Shown: positions 47,010 through 56,979, numbered from the stretch's first letter. The stretch is 64,000 nucleotides of DNA from Odoribacter splanchnicus DSM 20712 (GCF_000190535.1 NC_015160.1:1116001-1180000); one strand, 5' to 3'. Notes: generated by a model not told the origin, from the sequence alone. A program made the numbers and translations.

Positions 47010-47567
47010 TCAATGAGTCACAAAAATAAACAAAAAGCCCCAAACATACCCCTTCTTAGAATAATTTTTCACTTTTTCAACACAACTGGCCGCTACCGTA
47101 ATCAAAGCACACCCTAATTTTTCCAAACGTAAAACAATCCGGTATTTATCCCGGATCTGCACCATTTCTCCTTGAAATCCAGCTAATTTACCCCGAACAA
47201 CTTCTACTAAAGTACCTGCAGGAATATCCTCGTAAGAAATTTCCAGCGGTTCGTCGGCCTGGTTTTCGACAAAACGTAAGCGTTCGATCTGTTCAGCCGG
47301 AATAGCTACCGCTTTTCCCTTTTCTTTCAGGAAAGTAACCACCCCCGGAGTTGTCAGCACAGGAACAAAGGTTTCTTCTTTTATATGTACAAAAATATAT
47401 CCGGAAATCAAAGGTACCGATACTTTTTTTTTCCGGTCACTCCACACCCTGTATTCAGTCCTTAACGGAAGATAATTTTCAATACCAATCTGATCGAGTC
47501 GTTCTTTCACTTTTTTTTCAGCCCTGGCTGCTGTATACACAGCATACCAGGAAAAAACACTCTCCAT
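47010..47567 (-). CDS. UpxY-like transcription antiterminator (NusG/RfaH family)
   Basis: 185 residues from MESVFSWYAVYTAARAEKKV (47567); an upstream in-frame start would overlap the pseudouridine synthase gene. The NGN domain (about 1-110) includes WYAVYTAARAEKKVKERL, PLISGYIFVHI and TTPGVVTFL. A KOW-like C terminus is present (PAGTLVEVVRGKLAGFQGEMVQ). In B. fragilis each capsule operon begins with its own UpxY, which lets RNA polymerase read through the leader. Here one copy heads the export genes, away from both glycan operons. It begins 17 bp after the pseudouridine synthase stop codon with no separate promoter visible. Confidence 0.88.
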   Translation of the reverse strand: MESVFSWYAVYTAARAEKKVKERLDQIGIENYLPLRTEYRVWSDRKKKVSVPLISGYIFVHIKEETFVPVLTTPGVVTFLKEKGKAVAIPAEQIERLRFVENQADEPLEISYEDIPAGTLVEVVRGKLAGFQGEMVQIRDKYRIVLRLEKLGCALITVAASCVEKVKNYSKKGYVWGFLFIFVTH

Positions 47568-47584
47568 AAACAATAGCTTAGCAC

Positions 47585-48808
47585 TTAATAAACTTTCAGC
47601 ATAGTCACTTCCTTCGGAGTAAGGAAACGCCATGTTCCCCGCGGCAGATTTTTTTTCGTAATACCGGCAAAATATACCCGGTCGAGCTTTATGATCTGGT
47701 AACCGAAATGTTCAAATATACGTCTGACGATACGATTTTTTCCGGAATGAATCTCTATCCCCACTTCAGTACAATCCGGAGAGGTATAACTGATCTCGTC
47801 CGCTTTGATAAATCCGTCTTCCAGCTGGACTCCATTCGCTATAGCCTGAAAATCTTCTTCAGTCAATACACGATCCAGAAAAACATGATATATCTTTTTG
47901 TGATCGTATTTCGGATGGGTTAATTTCTTAGCCAGATCGCCGTCATTCGTAAACAACAACACTCCTGTCGTCTGCCGGTCCAGACGCCCTACCGGATAGA
48001 TTCTTTCTTTACAAGCACCTTCGACCAAGGCCATAACCGTCTTACGTTCCAACGGATCCTCGACGGTTGTCACATAATCTTTCGGTTTATTTAAAACGAG
48101 ATATACTTTCTTTTCGGGGAAAATCTGAACGTCGTCCACCTCCACCTTGTCTTTCTTCCGTACTTTCAAACCGACGGTCTGAACTACCTCTCCGTTTACC
48201 TTCACCCGTCCGGCAACGATCAATTCATCCGCATCCCTACGAGAACATACGCCTCCCATTGAAATGTAGCGATTCAGACGCAATTCGGCGTTCTCATCTT
48301 CATTTTTCAGCCGATGAGCCAACAATTTCTTTTTACTATAGTGTTTCTGTCTCAGTCCTTCTTTCTCTCTCCCGGAAATCTTTTTCCGATCGCGGTCGAA
48401 AGGACGATTATAATTCGAATGATTGTTCCCGGTGGTCTCCTCACCTCTTGGCCGGAAAATACGTGGTCTGCGTGGATTATCCGTATGAGAATCACGTTTC
48501 ACCAATACCTTCCGTTCCGAACGTTCGGTCCGGTCCTGCCGGTCGGTTGCCTCTGTACTAGGACGGTAATCCCGGCGGTTACTGAATTTAGCCGGACGTT
48601 CTCTGTAAGTATCTTTCTCCCGGTTAAAATTCCGTTCTCTTCTTTCTCCGTTGTCCCGTTCAGAAGTCCTTTCAAACCTTCTGGCAGTGTTACGGTTCCC
48701 CACAGATCCGGCCGTATGTCTTTCTCCTTGCTCTGCTCCATATCCTCTACGGTTTTCAGACCGTTCGGAACGAAAAGAACGCCGATTTTTATTATAATCT
48801 CTTTCCAT
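47585..48808 (-). CDS. 23S rRNA pseudouridine synthase (RluB/RsuA family) with a long disordered N terminus
   Basis: 407 residues. The first 165 or so are low complexity, rich in Arg, Glu, Asn and Ser (RNRRGYG, RERPAKF, REKDTYRE), as often seen in Bacteroidetes. Then an S4 domain (about 180-240: LNRYISMGGVCSRRDADELI) and the catalytic core with Asp in GRLDRQTTGVLLFTNDGDL (about 292-310). It modifies uridine in large-subunit rRNA. It lies 76 bp after the LptF/G-type gene. Confidence 0.92.
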   Translation of the reverse strand: MERDYNKNRRSFRSERSENRRGYGAEQGERHTAGSVGNRNTARRFERTSERDNGERRERNFNREKDTYRERPAKFSNRRDYRPSTEATDRQDRTERSERKVLVKRDSHTDNPRRPRIFRPRGEETTGNNHSNYNRPFDRDRKKISGREKEGLRQKHYSKKKLLAHRLKNEDENAELRLNRYISMGGVCSRRDADELIVAGRVKVNGEVVQTVGLKVRKKDKVEVDDVQIFPEKKVYLVLNKPKDYVTTVEDPLERKTVMALVEGACKERIYPVGRLDRQTTGVLLFTNDGDLAKKLTHPKYDHKKIYHVFLDRVLTEEDFQAIANGVQLEDGFIKADEISYTSPDCTEVGIEIHSGKNRIVRRIFEHFGYQIIKLDRVYFAGITKKNLPRGTWRFLTPKEVTMLKVY

Positions 48809-48884
48809 CCTAAATAATATTAATTCATTGATTTTAATTTTTTTCTCGTTTACACGTCTCTCTCACTCAGGTATTTCATTCAAA

Positions 48885-49964
48885 CTATTTGGGCGCCGTC
48901 CTATACACAAACACTCCGATAATGGCAAACAAAATATTAGGCAACCACACTGCTAATAACGGATTCATATTTCCATTTGTTGCAAAAACTGTTGAAAATT
49001 GCATAAATAAGATATAAGAAAAGCTGATCAGCAAGCCTATTCCAAGATGTAGTCCCATTCCGCCCCTGATTTTACGTGACGAGATACTGACACCGATGAA
49101 AGTCAATATAAAAGTAGCGAATGCATTGGCAATCATTTTATATTTTTCAATCTGAAACTCGATCACATTCGAACTCCCCCGCATTTTCATCCGGTCGATA
49201 TAACGATCCAGTTCCGGAAAAGTCAATTGTTCCCGGATTTTCTTCGGATTCTCTGAAAATTCAGAAGGTTGGAAAGCCATGACAGTATCCAGTTTCTGTC
49301 CCGTCGTATACGTTTCTTTATCTCCCTCTATTTCCCGGAGTTTCCAGTTATGGATCACCCATTTTTTATTTTCCTTATCCCAGGTAATCCGCGAAGAGGT
49401 CAGCTTATTGACCAAGGTATCCCCCCTGAAATTTTCGATGGAGAAATCATATCCCACATTCGAAGCCACCGAATAAGACGACATATAGATATAAGTACCC
49501 GGAGCTATCTGACGATGTATATTCTGTTCCTTATTGGCATATCTTTTACCCATATATTGCTTTTCGAATTCAATCCGTTTCTCATTGGCATTCGGGATAA
49601 TAAAAGCTCCCAGCAAAAATGACAAAATAGCAATAACGGTAGCCGACATCAGATAGGGGAATAAAAAACGCCTGAAACTGATCCCGGTACTCAAAATAGC
49701 GATAATCTCACTGTCATAGGCCATCTTCGAAGTAAAAAAGATTACTGAGATGAAAGTAAACAGCGAAGAGAACACGTTCGCAAAATAGGGAATAAAATTC
49801 TTATAATAATCGAACACAATCGCTTTTACCGGAGCTTCGTTTTCCAAAAATTTTTCCAGTTTTTCGGAAAGATCGAAAACGACGACGATACACAGAATCA
49901 GGACCAATGAAAAGAAAAAGGTCCCCAGGAATTTGCGTATAATATATAAATCAAGTTTTTTCAT
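48885..49964 (-). CDS. LptF/LptG-family lipopolysaccharide export permease
   Basis: A 359-residue YjgP/YjgQ family protein. It starts MKKLDLYIIRKFLGTFFFSL, has three N-terminal membrane segments (about 12-33, 55-80, 98-120), a periplasmic jellyroll-like domain (about 125-265) and three C-terminal segments. ILSTGISFRRFLFP is the coupling-helix region. It transfers LPS from the inner membrane to the Lpt bridge with LptB. It abuts tgt with no gap. Whether F or G cannot be said. Confidence 0.88.
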   Translation of the reverse strand: MKKLDLYIIRKFLGTFFFSLVLILCIVVVFDLSEKLEKFLENEAPVKAIVFDYYKNFIPYFANVFSSLFTFISVIFFTSKMAYDSEIIAILSTGISFRRFLFPYLMSATVIAILSFLLGAFIIPNANEKRIEFEKQYMGKRYANKEQNIHRQIAPGTYIYMSSYSVASNVGYDFSIENFRGDTLVNKLTSSRITWDKENKKWVIHNWKLREIEGDKETYTTGQKLDTVMAFQPSEFSENPKKIREQLTFPELDRYIDRMKMRGSSNVIEFQIEKYKMIANAFATFILTFIGVSISSRKIRGGMGLHLGIGLLISFSYILFMQFSTVFATNGNMNPLLAVWLPNILFAIIGVFVYRTAPK

Positions 49965-51098
49965 CTAAAGTCTTCTGGTTATTTTCGGAAGCAGCTTTGT
50001 CTTCCATGCTACGAAATCTCCTTCCTGAATATGTTTCCGGGCTTCTCTCACCAACCACAAATAAAAAGAGAGATTATGGATGGAACAAATTTGCAACCCT
50101 AATATCTCGTCGGATTTAATCAAATGCCGCAAATAAGCCTTCGAATAATCGGTATCGACATAACTCAATGCAGCAGGATCTATAGAAGAAAAATCCCGCT
50201 CCCATTTTTGATTTTTAATATTGATCGTCCCTTCGGTTGTAAAAATCATACCATTACGTCCATTACGGGTAGGCATCACGCAATCGAACATATCTACTCC
50301 CCTTTGTATACCTTCGAGTATATTTTCAGGCGTCCCGACTCCCATCAGATAACGTGGTTTATCCTGAGGCAATATACGATTGACGACCTCGATCATGGCA
50401 TACATTTCTTCAGCAGGTTCTCCGACAGCCAGACCACCGATCGCATAGCCGGCTCTGTTCAGGGATACGGCATGTTCTGCGGCTTTCTCTCTCAAATCCC
50501 GGTAAGTACATCCCTGAACGATCGGAAATAAATTTTGCTCGTAACCGTATAGCGGTGCAGTTTCGTCAAAACGCGCGACACACCGTTCCAGCCACCTCTG
50601 AGTCAGCCCGAGTGAATGCCTGGCATAATTATAATCACTGGTTCCCGGCGGACATTCGTCAAAAGCCATCACGATATCGGCGCCGATTTGACGCTGGATA
50701 TCCATGACATTTTCCGGCGTAAAAAGATGTTTAGAACCATCTATGTGTGATCGGAAAGTCACTCCTTCCTCTGTAATCTTCCGTCCGGTACCGGTCAGTG
50801 AAAACACCTGAAATCCGCCACTATCGGTCAATATCGGCCGGTCCCAGCCATTAAAACGGTGCAATCCTCCGGCTGCCTGCAGAATTTCGGTTCCCGGTCG
50901 TAAATAAAGATGGTAGGTATTCCCCAGAATAATCTCAGCCCGGATATCCTCTTTCAGTTCTCTCATATGCACTGCTTTCACAGATCCCACCGTTCCCACC
51001 GGCATAAAGACAGGGGTATGAATCTCCCCGTGTGCTGTGGTCAAAACACCACACCGGGCTTCACTGTTCTTATCTTTCGCTAAAAGAGTATATTGCAT
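49965..51098 (-). CDS. tgt: tRNA-guanine transglycosylase
   Basis: 377 residues. The active-site region LTDSGGFQVFSL (about 89-100, catalytic Asp), GGLAVGEP substrate loop and FDCVMPTRNGRNG (second Asp, about 267) are complete. It inserts preQ1 in place of guanine-34 of Asp, Asn, His and Tyr tRNAs. The zinc motif CxCxxC seen in E. coli Tgt is replaced by SYVDTDYSKAYLRHL, although the downstream His (SIHNL) is kept; I recall this also in other Bacteroidetes. A good -7 box lies just upstream. Confidence 0.94.
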   Translation of the reverse strand: MQYTLLAKDKNSEARCGVLTTAHGEIHTPVFMPVGTVGSVKAVHMRELKEDIRAEIILGNTYHLYLRPGTEILQAAGGLHRFNGWDRPILTDSGGFQVFSLTGTGRKITEEGVTFRSHIDGSKHLFTPENVMDIQRQIGADIVMAFDECPPGTSDYNYARHSLGLTQRWLERCVARFDETAPLYGYEQNLFPIVQGCTYRDLREKAAEHAVSLNRAGYAIGGLAVGEPAEEMYAMIEVVNRILPQDKPRYLMGVGTPENILEGIQRGVDMFDCVMPTRNGRNGMIFTTEGTINIKNQKWERDFSSIDPAALSYVDTDYSKAYLRHLIKSDEILGLQICSIHNLSFYLWLVREARKHIQEGDFVAWKTKLLPKITRRL

Positions 51099-51129
51099 AT
51101 TATTATTCCGAGCTATGTATTTTAGTGCG

Positions 51130-51137
51130 CAAAGGTA
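51130..51137 (-). promoter_or_regulatory. -7 element of the tgt promoter
   Basis: TACCTTTG on the minus strand fits TAnnTTTG and lies 32-39 bp before the tgt start codon. A TTT-rich segment about 20 bp upstream may serve as -33. It probably drives tgt, the LPS permease and the pseudouridine synthase, and perhaps the export genes after them. Confidence 0.6.
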
Positions 51138-51284
51138 ATAATTTCAGGTTAAAGGTAAAAGGTTAAAAGGTAAAAAGTATTCAGACACTTTTAGTTCAGG
51201 ATAATTCTGCAAACATTTGCAAAACAAAGATTTTTTTCAAACCTTTGGGACTGCAAACTAAAAAAATAAAAATTACAGAACGAT

Positions 51285-53483
51285 ATGAGAAATTTTTTCG
51301 GAATCTTTTTACTTATGTTTATCTTTTGCAGCCAGTTATCTGCACAAAAACAATTAACCCTGGAGGATTTTTTTGTCGACGGGACTTTCCGTACCAAAGG
51401 AGTTTACGGATTACGTTCCATGAATGACGGCGAACATTATACAGTTTTAGAGAACAATGGCACACGTATAGTCAAATACAGCTATAAAACGGGTCTGCCT
51501 GTCGCTACTTTACTGGATTTGAAAACACTGGAGGATTCTCCTGTCAGCCGGATCGACGATTATACCTTCAATGCAGATGAAAGCCGGATACTGATTTGTA
51601 CCAATAAGAAACCGATTTACCGCCGTTCGTTCACTGCCGATTATTATCTTTTCGATTTTAAAAATAAAGAAATCAAACCTTTGTCGGAAGGTGGCAGCCA
51701 ACGGTTGGCGACTTTTTCTCCCACCGGTTTGCAAGTTGCTTTCGTGAGAGATAACAACCTGTTTATCCATGATATCCGTTTCGGTTCAGAACGTCAGATC
51801 ACCAGAGACGGACAATACAATCACATCATCAACGGCGCACCGGACTGGGTTTACGAAGAGGAATTCGCATTCAACCGCGCTTTTGAATGGGCCCCCGACG
51901 GATCGGCCATCGCTTACATCAAATTCGACGAATCGGATGTACGCGAATTTCAAATGAATATGTTCGAAGGACAAAGTCCTGCTTTAAAACAAAACGAACT
52001 GTATCCCTCGAATTATGTTTACAAATATCCGAAAGCCGGAGAGAAAAATTCCAAAGTATCCGTTTATGTTTACGATGTTTCGGACCGGACAACGACCAAG
52101 ATGGACACAGGAGAAGAAGACGACATCTATCTTCCGCGGATACGCTGGACCCAGGACCCTAAAAAACTGGCTATCATTCGCCTGAACCGTCACCAGAATA
52201 AAATGGAAGTCCTCTTAGCCAATGCCAAAGTCGGAACGATTGTTCCTCTTTACCGGGAAGAAAACAAATATTATATCGACGAAAGCAATCTGGACAATCT
52301 GGTCTTTCTGGATAACGGTACACAGTTTGTCATTACAAGCGAGAAAAGCGGCTATATGCACCTCTATCTTTACGATCTCAACGGACGGGAAAGACAAGCG
52401 ATTACCAAAGGAAATTTCGATATCATCGATTTCTACGGTTATGATCCTGTTCGCAAACTCTTCTACTATTCTTCCTACGAAGAATCTCCACTTGAAAAAT
52501 ACATTTATAGCATTAACGAAAAGGGATTAAAAAAGAAACTGACCCCGGTAAAAGGCTGGAATGAAGCTAGTTTCAGTAAGAACTTCAATTATTATATCAA
52601 CGTTGTTTCGAATACGGATACTCCTCCGGTCACCGCTCTTTATAATGCTAAAGGCAAACAGGTCAGAGTGCTTGAAGATAATAAAGCGGTGAAAGAGGCG
52701 GTGAAAGCATATAATCTGGCAAAACCTGAATTCATTCAAATTCCGGCAGCAGACGGTAAAACGATGCTCAATGCGTGGATCATGAAACCGGTAAATCAGG
52801 AAACCGGCAAAAAATATCCGCTGCTGATCACCCAATACAGCGGGCCTAATTCACAACAAGTAAAAAACAACTGGAGTCTGAGTTGGTTGAATTATCTGGC
52901 CCAGGAAGGGTATATCGTTGCCTGTATCGACCCGCGTGGTACGGCAGCTCGTGGAGAAGAGTTCCGGAAATGTACGTACATGCAACTCGGTAAACTGGAA
53001 AGCGACGATATGATCGCAGCTGCCAAATGGCTGGCCACACAACCTGATGTAGACGTTAAAAATATCGGTATTTGGGGATGGAGTTACGGAGGGTTTATGT
53101 CTTCGCTCTGTATCATGAAAGGAAATGACATTTTCACGACAGCGATTGCAGTAGCTCCTGTCACTCATTACAAATATTACGATTCGATCTATACCGAACG
53201 CTATATGCGTACACCGGCAGAAAACGAACGGGGTTATGAAGATAATGCCCCCTTGAACTGGGCCGATAAATTAAAAGGCAACCTGTTGATTTGTCATGGT
53301 ACTGCCGATGATAACGTACACGTACAGAATACCTATGAACTGGCCGAACGTCTGGTACAAGCCAACAAACAGTTCGACATGGCCATTTACACCAACCGCA
53401 ACCACAGTATCTTCGGAGGCAATACAACCTTGCAGTTGTACAATCGGTTTGTGAAATATTTGAATGAACACATGAAAAGATAA
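51285..53483 (+). CDS. Dipeptidyl peptidase IV (S9B family)
   Basis: 732 residues with a signal peptide (RNFFGIFLLMFIFCSQLSAQ). The N-terminal beta-propeller contains the double-Glu motif DWVYEEEF that binds the substrate amino terminus. The C-terminal hydrolase has Ser in GWSYGGFMS (about residue 604), Asp in HGTADDNVH and His in NRNHSI near the end. It releases X-Pro or X-Ala dipeptides from peptides in the periplasm or at the cell surface. It is followed 58 bp later by a dipeptidase gene, a natural partner in peptide use. Confidence 0.94.
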   Translation: MRNFFGIFLLMFIFCSQLSAQKQLTLEDFFVDGTFRTKGVYGLRSMNDGEHYTVLENNGTRIVKYSYKTGLPVATLLDLKTLEDSPVSRIDDYTFNADESRILICTNKKPIYRRSFTADYYLFDFKNKEIKPLSEGGSQRLATFSPTGLQVAFVRDNNLFIHDIRFGSERQITRDGQYNHIINGAPDWVYEEEFAFNRAFEWAPDGSAIAYIKFDESDVREFQMNMFEGQSPALKQNELYPSNYVYKYPKAGEKNSKVSVYVYDVSDRTTTKMDTGEEDDIYLPRIRWTQDPKKLAIIRLNRHQNKMEVLLANAKVGTIVPLYREENKYYIDESNLDNLVFLDNGTQFVITSEKSGYMHLYLYDLNGRERQAITKGNFDIIDFYGYDPVRKLFYYSSYEESPLEKYIYSINEKGLKKKLTPVKGWNEASFSKNFNYYINVVSNTDTPPVTALYNAKGKQVRVLEDNKAVKEAVKAYNLAKPEFIQIPAADGKTMLNAWIMKPVNQETGKKYPLLITQYSGPNSQQVKNNWSLSWLNYLAQEGYIVACIDPRGTAARGEEFRKCTYMQLGKLESDDMIAAAKWLATQPDVDVKNIGIWGWSYGGFMSSLCIMKGNDIFTTAIAVAPVTHYKYYDSIYTERYMRTPAENERGYEDNAPLNWADKLKGNLLICHGTADDNVHVQNTYELAERLVQANKQFDMAIYTNRNHSIFGGNTTLQLYNRFVKYLNEHMKR

Positions 53484-53541
53484 GCGCCGATCAGACGAAA
53501 CCGCTAATCAATAAAGAAAAAATCAACCTAAAAATTTAAAT

Positions 53542-55002
53542 ATGAACTCAATCAAAGACTTAAAACCGACTGCTATCTGGCAGAATTTTTACAAATTGAC
53601 TCAAGTCCCCCGTCCTTCCAACCACGAAGAACAAGCCCGTAAATTTATGCTCGAATGGGCAAAAGAGAACAATATCGAGGCAGAGATAGACGAGGTGGGG
53701 AATATTATTATGAGAAAACCGGCCACTCCGGGTATGGAAAACCGCAAGGGAGTGATTCTTCAGGGCCACCTGGATATGGTACCTCAAAAAAATGAAGATA
53801 CGGACCATGATTTCGAAAAAGATCCGATCCAAGCTTATGTCGACGGAGAATGGGTACGGGCAAAAGGCACCACTCTGGGGGCTGACAACGGCATGGGAGT
53901 TGCTGCCGGTATGGCTATGCTTACGGCGACCGACATTCCTCACGGTCCACTGGAAGTGCTGATCACAGCTACCGAAGAAACCGGTATGGACGGTGCTAAC
54001 GGTTTAAAACCGGGTGTATTAAAAGGCGACATCTTGTTAAATCTCGACTCAGAAACGGAAGGAGAACTTTATGTAGGTTGTGCCGGTGGTCTTGATTCTA
54101 CGATCGAATTTAATTACAAGGAAGAAGCTGTACCAGCACAAGTCAAAGCTTTCCGTTTGGGGATCAAAGGTTTGAAAGGAGGCCATTCCGGGATGGACAT
54201 CAACCTGGGAAGAGGTAACTCGAATAAATTGTTATTCCGTTTTTTGAAAACTTATGCAGCAGAATTAGGTATTCGCATAGCTTCTGTCAGCGGAGGTACA
54301 CTTCGGAATGCTATTCCGCGTGAATCTTTTGCCCTCGTCGTCATTCCGGCTGCCAACGAAACAAAATTACAGGCAGCTATTAAAGAAGCTGAAGGAATTT
54401 ATAAAGCCGAATTAAGTGCTAAGGAGCCTACCCTGCAAGTAACCGCCGAAGCTTGTGAGCTACCGGCCTCCGTAATAGACGAATGTACCCAGTTCCGTCT
54501 GACCAATTCCATTCTGGCTTGCCCGAACGGAGCTGTCCGGATGATCGATTCGATGCCCGATACGGTAGAGACTTCAAATAACCTGGCCATTGTAAGATCA
54601 GAACAAGGAAAAATTATCATCAACACCTTGCTTCGTTCTTCGGTAGAAACAGCCAAAGAAGCCTTGGCACAAACCATTCAGGCAGTATTCGAATTAGCCA
54701 AAGCAGATAAAATCATGTTCGACGGCGATTATCCAGGCTGGAAACCCAATCCGGATTCTGCTATTTTAAAAGAAATGCAGGAGATTTATGAACAATTATA
54801 CGGTAAGAAACCTGCTGTTATGGCTGTTCATGCCGGACTCGAATGTGGTATTCTGGGTTCTAAATATACCCATTGGGATATGATCTCTTTCGGTCCGACC
54901 ATTTGCTCTCCTCACTCTCCGGACGAACGGGTAAACATCGCCTCGGTCGGAAAATTCTGGGAATACCTCAAAGCTACTTTGAAAAACATTCCTGCTAAAT
55001 AA
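53542..55002 (+). CDS. pepD: Aminoacyl-histidine dipeptidase / cytosolic non-specific dipeptidase
   Basis: A 486-residue M20-family metallopeptidase. Metal ligands and catalytic residues: HLDMVPQ (His/Asp, about residue 80), GADNGMGVA, TATEETGMDGA (catalytic Glu and ligand Glu, about 149), LDSETEGE and HAGLECGILG (about 432). There is no signal peptide, so it is cytosolic. It hydrolyses dipeptides of broad type, plausibly those released by the upstream DPP IV. A strong terminator follows at once. Confidence 0.94.
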   Translation: MNSIKDLKPTAIWQNFYKLTQVPRPSNHEEQARKFMLEWAKENNIEAEIDEVGNIIMRKPATPGMENRKGVILQGHLDMVPQKNEDTDHDFEKDPIQAYVDGEWVRAKGTTLGADNGMGVAAGMAMLTATDIPHGPLEVLITATEETGMDGANGLKPGVLKGDILLNLDSETEGELYVGCAGGLDSTIEFNYKEEAVPAQVKAFRLGIKGLKGGHSGMDINLGRGNSNKLLFRFLKTYAAELGIRIASVSGGTLRNAIPRESFALVVIPAANETKLQAAIKEAEGIYKAELSAKEPTLQVTAEACELPASVIDECTQFRLTNSILACPNGAVRMIDSMPDTVETSNNLAIVRSEQGKIIINTLLRSSVETAKEALAQTIQAVFELAKADKIMFDGDYPGWKPNPDSAILKEMQEIYEQLYGKKPAVMAVHAGLECGILGSKYTHWDMISFGPTICSPHSPDERVNIASVGKFWEYLKATLKNIPAK

Positions 55003-55030
55003 AAAAAGAGTCCTCCGGGACTCTTTTTTA
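55003..55030 (+). terminator. Rho-independent terminator after pepD
   Basis: AAAGAGTCC (55005-55013) pairs with GGACTCTTT (55018-55026), with a 4-nt loop and a T tail. The A run before the stem makes it usable on both strands. It begins right at the pepD stop codon. Confidence 0.88.
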
Positions 55031-55236
55031 TGTGTTCCCCCTGCAGGCGCTTTTTTACGCCCGCATAAGTTACCGACTTTATAAACTTATGAACTTTATA
55101 AACCGATTTAATTCCAGGTTTCCACCAGACTCCTCCGACAGGATTTCTTCAAATAAAGTTTTTCATTTTTAACAATTTACGTTTTATTCTCTTAGAATTA
55201 TTAGCATTTTTCAATATTGAATTCAAGATTTTTGTG

Positions 55237-55244
55237 TAACTTTG
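55237..55244 (+). promoter_or_regulatory. -7 element upstream of the acyl-CoA ligase
   Basis: TAACTTTG matches TAnnTTTG, with a TTG about 17 nt upstream. It lies 27 bp before the ATG at 55271 and downstream of an in-frame TTG at 55217, which therefore cannot be the start. Confidence 0.65.
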
Positions 55245-55270
55245 TGAGCAAATTGCAACTATTAAATATA

Positions 55271-56956
55271 ATGCTCTTAAAGAAATTGACTTTACCGGAA
55301 CTCCTTTCTAACAGCTGTTCCAAATTCAAGAACAATTTATCTTTGAACTTTGTTCAAAGTGGCAAACGAACTTACCAGGACTTCTATAACGAAGTAACTT
55401 CGATAGCTAATTATCTTCTTTCATCCGGCATTCGAAAAGGTGATAAAATAGCAATTTTAAGTGCTAACATGCCGAATTGGGGTATTACTCAATTTGCTAT
55501 TGCCCGGATCGGCGCTATTGCAGTACCGGTTCTTCCGGGTTTCAGCAGTATAGAAATACAAAATATTTTAGAACATTCGGAATCTAAAATCATCTTTGTA
55601 TCTAAATTGCTTTATAAATTAGTCGCCGATATAAAGACGAGTTATCTGGAACAAAAGATTCTGATGAATACTTTCGCCCGGATTCCGGAAGACTATCCGG
55701 TAGAAGCGATCGACAAACTGGAGAACAATATCGGTCTGAATAACCTGACTCCCCTTCCTGCAATACAAGTAGAAGAAGAAGATACGGCTTCGATCATCTA
55801 TACGTCAGGGACCACAGGTTTTTCCAAAGGAGTGGAATTAACTCACCGTAATCTGGTTTGGGATGCGCGGCAATGTGCTACGATCCAACCTGTAAGTACC
55901 CAAGACCGTTTTCTCAGCATTTTACCTTTGGCCCATACCTACGAAAATACCCTGGGCCTGTTATTACCGATAATGTTCGGGGCTCAGATTTATTATCTGG
56001 ACCGTGTACCGACACCTAAATTATTGGTACCTGCCATGCAGAAGATAAGGCCTACGGTTATGTTATCCGTACCTTTGATCATCGAAAAAATATATAAAAC
56101 CCAGGTATTGCCTAAATTTACTTCGTCTGCCTTGATGAAGACCTTATACAATTTCGGGCCTACCCGGAAATTATTCAATCGGCTGGCCGGAAAAAAACTG
56201 ATGCAGACTTTCGGAGGAAAAATCGTTTTCTTCGGTATCGGTGGTTCGAAAATAGATCCTGTAGTAGAACGTTTTCTCAGAGAGGCTAAATTCCCTTATG
56301 CCATCGGTTATGGTTTGACAGAGACTTCTCCGATGTCTGCAGGTTCTGCTCCCCGGGGAACTTTCTTACAGGGCGTAGGTCCTGCCATGGAAGGGGTGCA
56401 AATCAAAATCAACGAACCGGATAAGACCGGCCAGGGAGAGATCTGGATCAAAGGTCCCCATGTTATGAAAGGCTATTATAAAAAACCGGAATTAACTCAG
56501 GAAGTATTCAGCGAAGACGGCTGGTTTAAGACCGGAGATTTAGGTTCTTTCGATCGCAAAGGGCGGCTTTCGATCCGCGGACGAATCAAAACCATGATAT
56601 TAGGTTCTTCCGGTGAAAATATCTATCCCGAAGAAATCGAATCGATCATCAATAATTTCCGTTTTGTCAATGAATCGCTGGTTGTAGAATCCAAAGGGAA
56701 ATTAGTGGCTATGGTACATTTCAATATGGAAGAACTGGAAAAACAAGTCCAAAAAATAAAAAGCCAGGCCGGAAATTACAAAACCGCTATCAATGACTAT
56801 ATAGAAGAGCAGAAAAAAGAATTATTCGAATATGTAAATTCAAGGGTAAACAATTTTTCCAAGCTTCAATTAGTGCTGGTACAGCATGAACCCTTTGAAA
56901 AAACACCGACACATAAGATTAAACGTTTCCTCTACAATAACATCAATATCAAGTAA
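55271..56956 (+). CDS. Long-chain fatty acid-CoA ligase (AMP-binding)
   Basis: 561 residues from MLLKKLTLPELL (55271), chosen because the promoter lies between this ATG and an upstream in-frame TTG. Motifs: IIYTSGTTGFSKGVELTHRN (P-loop, about 173-192), GYGLTETSP (about 352), GWFKTGDLG (about 417) and a GRIKTMI linker. The C-terminal lysine region PTHKIKRFLY is present. It activates fatty acids to acyl-CoA, as in FadD/LACS-type enzymes. It stands alone between a terminator and a hairpin. Confidence 0.92.
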   Translation: MLLKKLTLPELLSNSCSKFKNNLSLNFVQSGKRTYQDFYNEVTSIANYLLSSGIRKGDKIAILSANMPNWGITQFAIARIGAIAVPVLPGFSSIEIQNILEHSESKIIFVSKLLYKLVADIKTSYLEQKILMNTFARIPEDYPVEAIDKLENNIGLNNLTPLPAIQVEEEDTASIIYTSGTTGFSKGVELTHRNLVWDARQCATIQPVSTQDRFLSILPLAHTYENTLGLLLPIMFGAQIYYLDRVPTPKLLVPAMQKIRPTVMLSVPLIIEKIYKTQVLPKFTSSALMKTLYNFGPTRKLFNRLAGKKLMQTFGGKIVFFGIGGSKIDPVVERFLREAKFPYAIGYGLTETSPMSAGSAPRGTFLQGVGPAMEGVQIKINEPDKTGQGEIWIKGPHVMKGYYKKPELTQEVFSEDGWFKTGDLGSFDRKGRLSIRGRIKTMILGSSGENIYPEEIESIINNFRFVNESLVVESKGKLVAMVHFNMEELEKQVQKIKSQAGNYKTAINDYIEEQKKELFEYVNSRVNNFSKLQLVLVQHEPFEKTPTHKIKRFLYNNINIK

Positions 56957-56979
56957 GGGTTTACGGTTAAAACAGTAAT

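Noticed and set aside
51140..51180. Repetitive aggttaaaggtaaaaggttaaaagg tract near tgt
   Set aside because: Imperfect, short and non-coding; probably low-complexity promoter-proximal DNA, not a phase-variation tract or CRISPR-like array.
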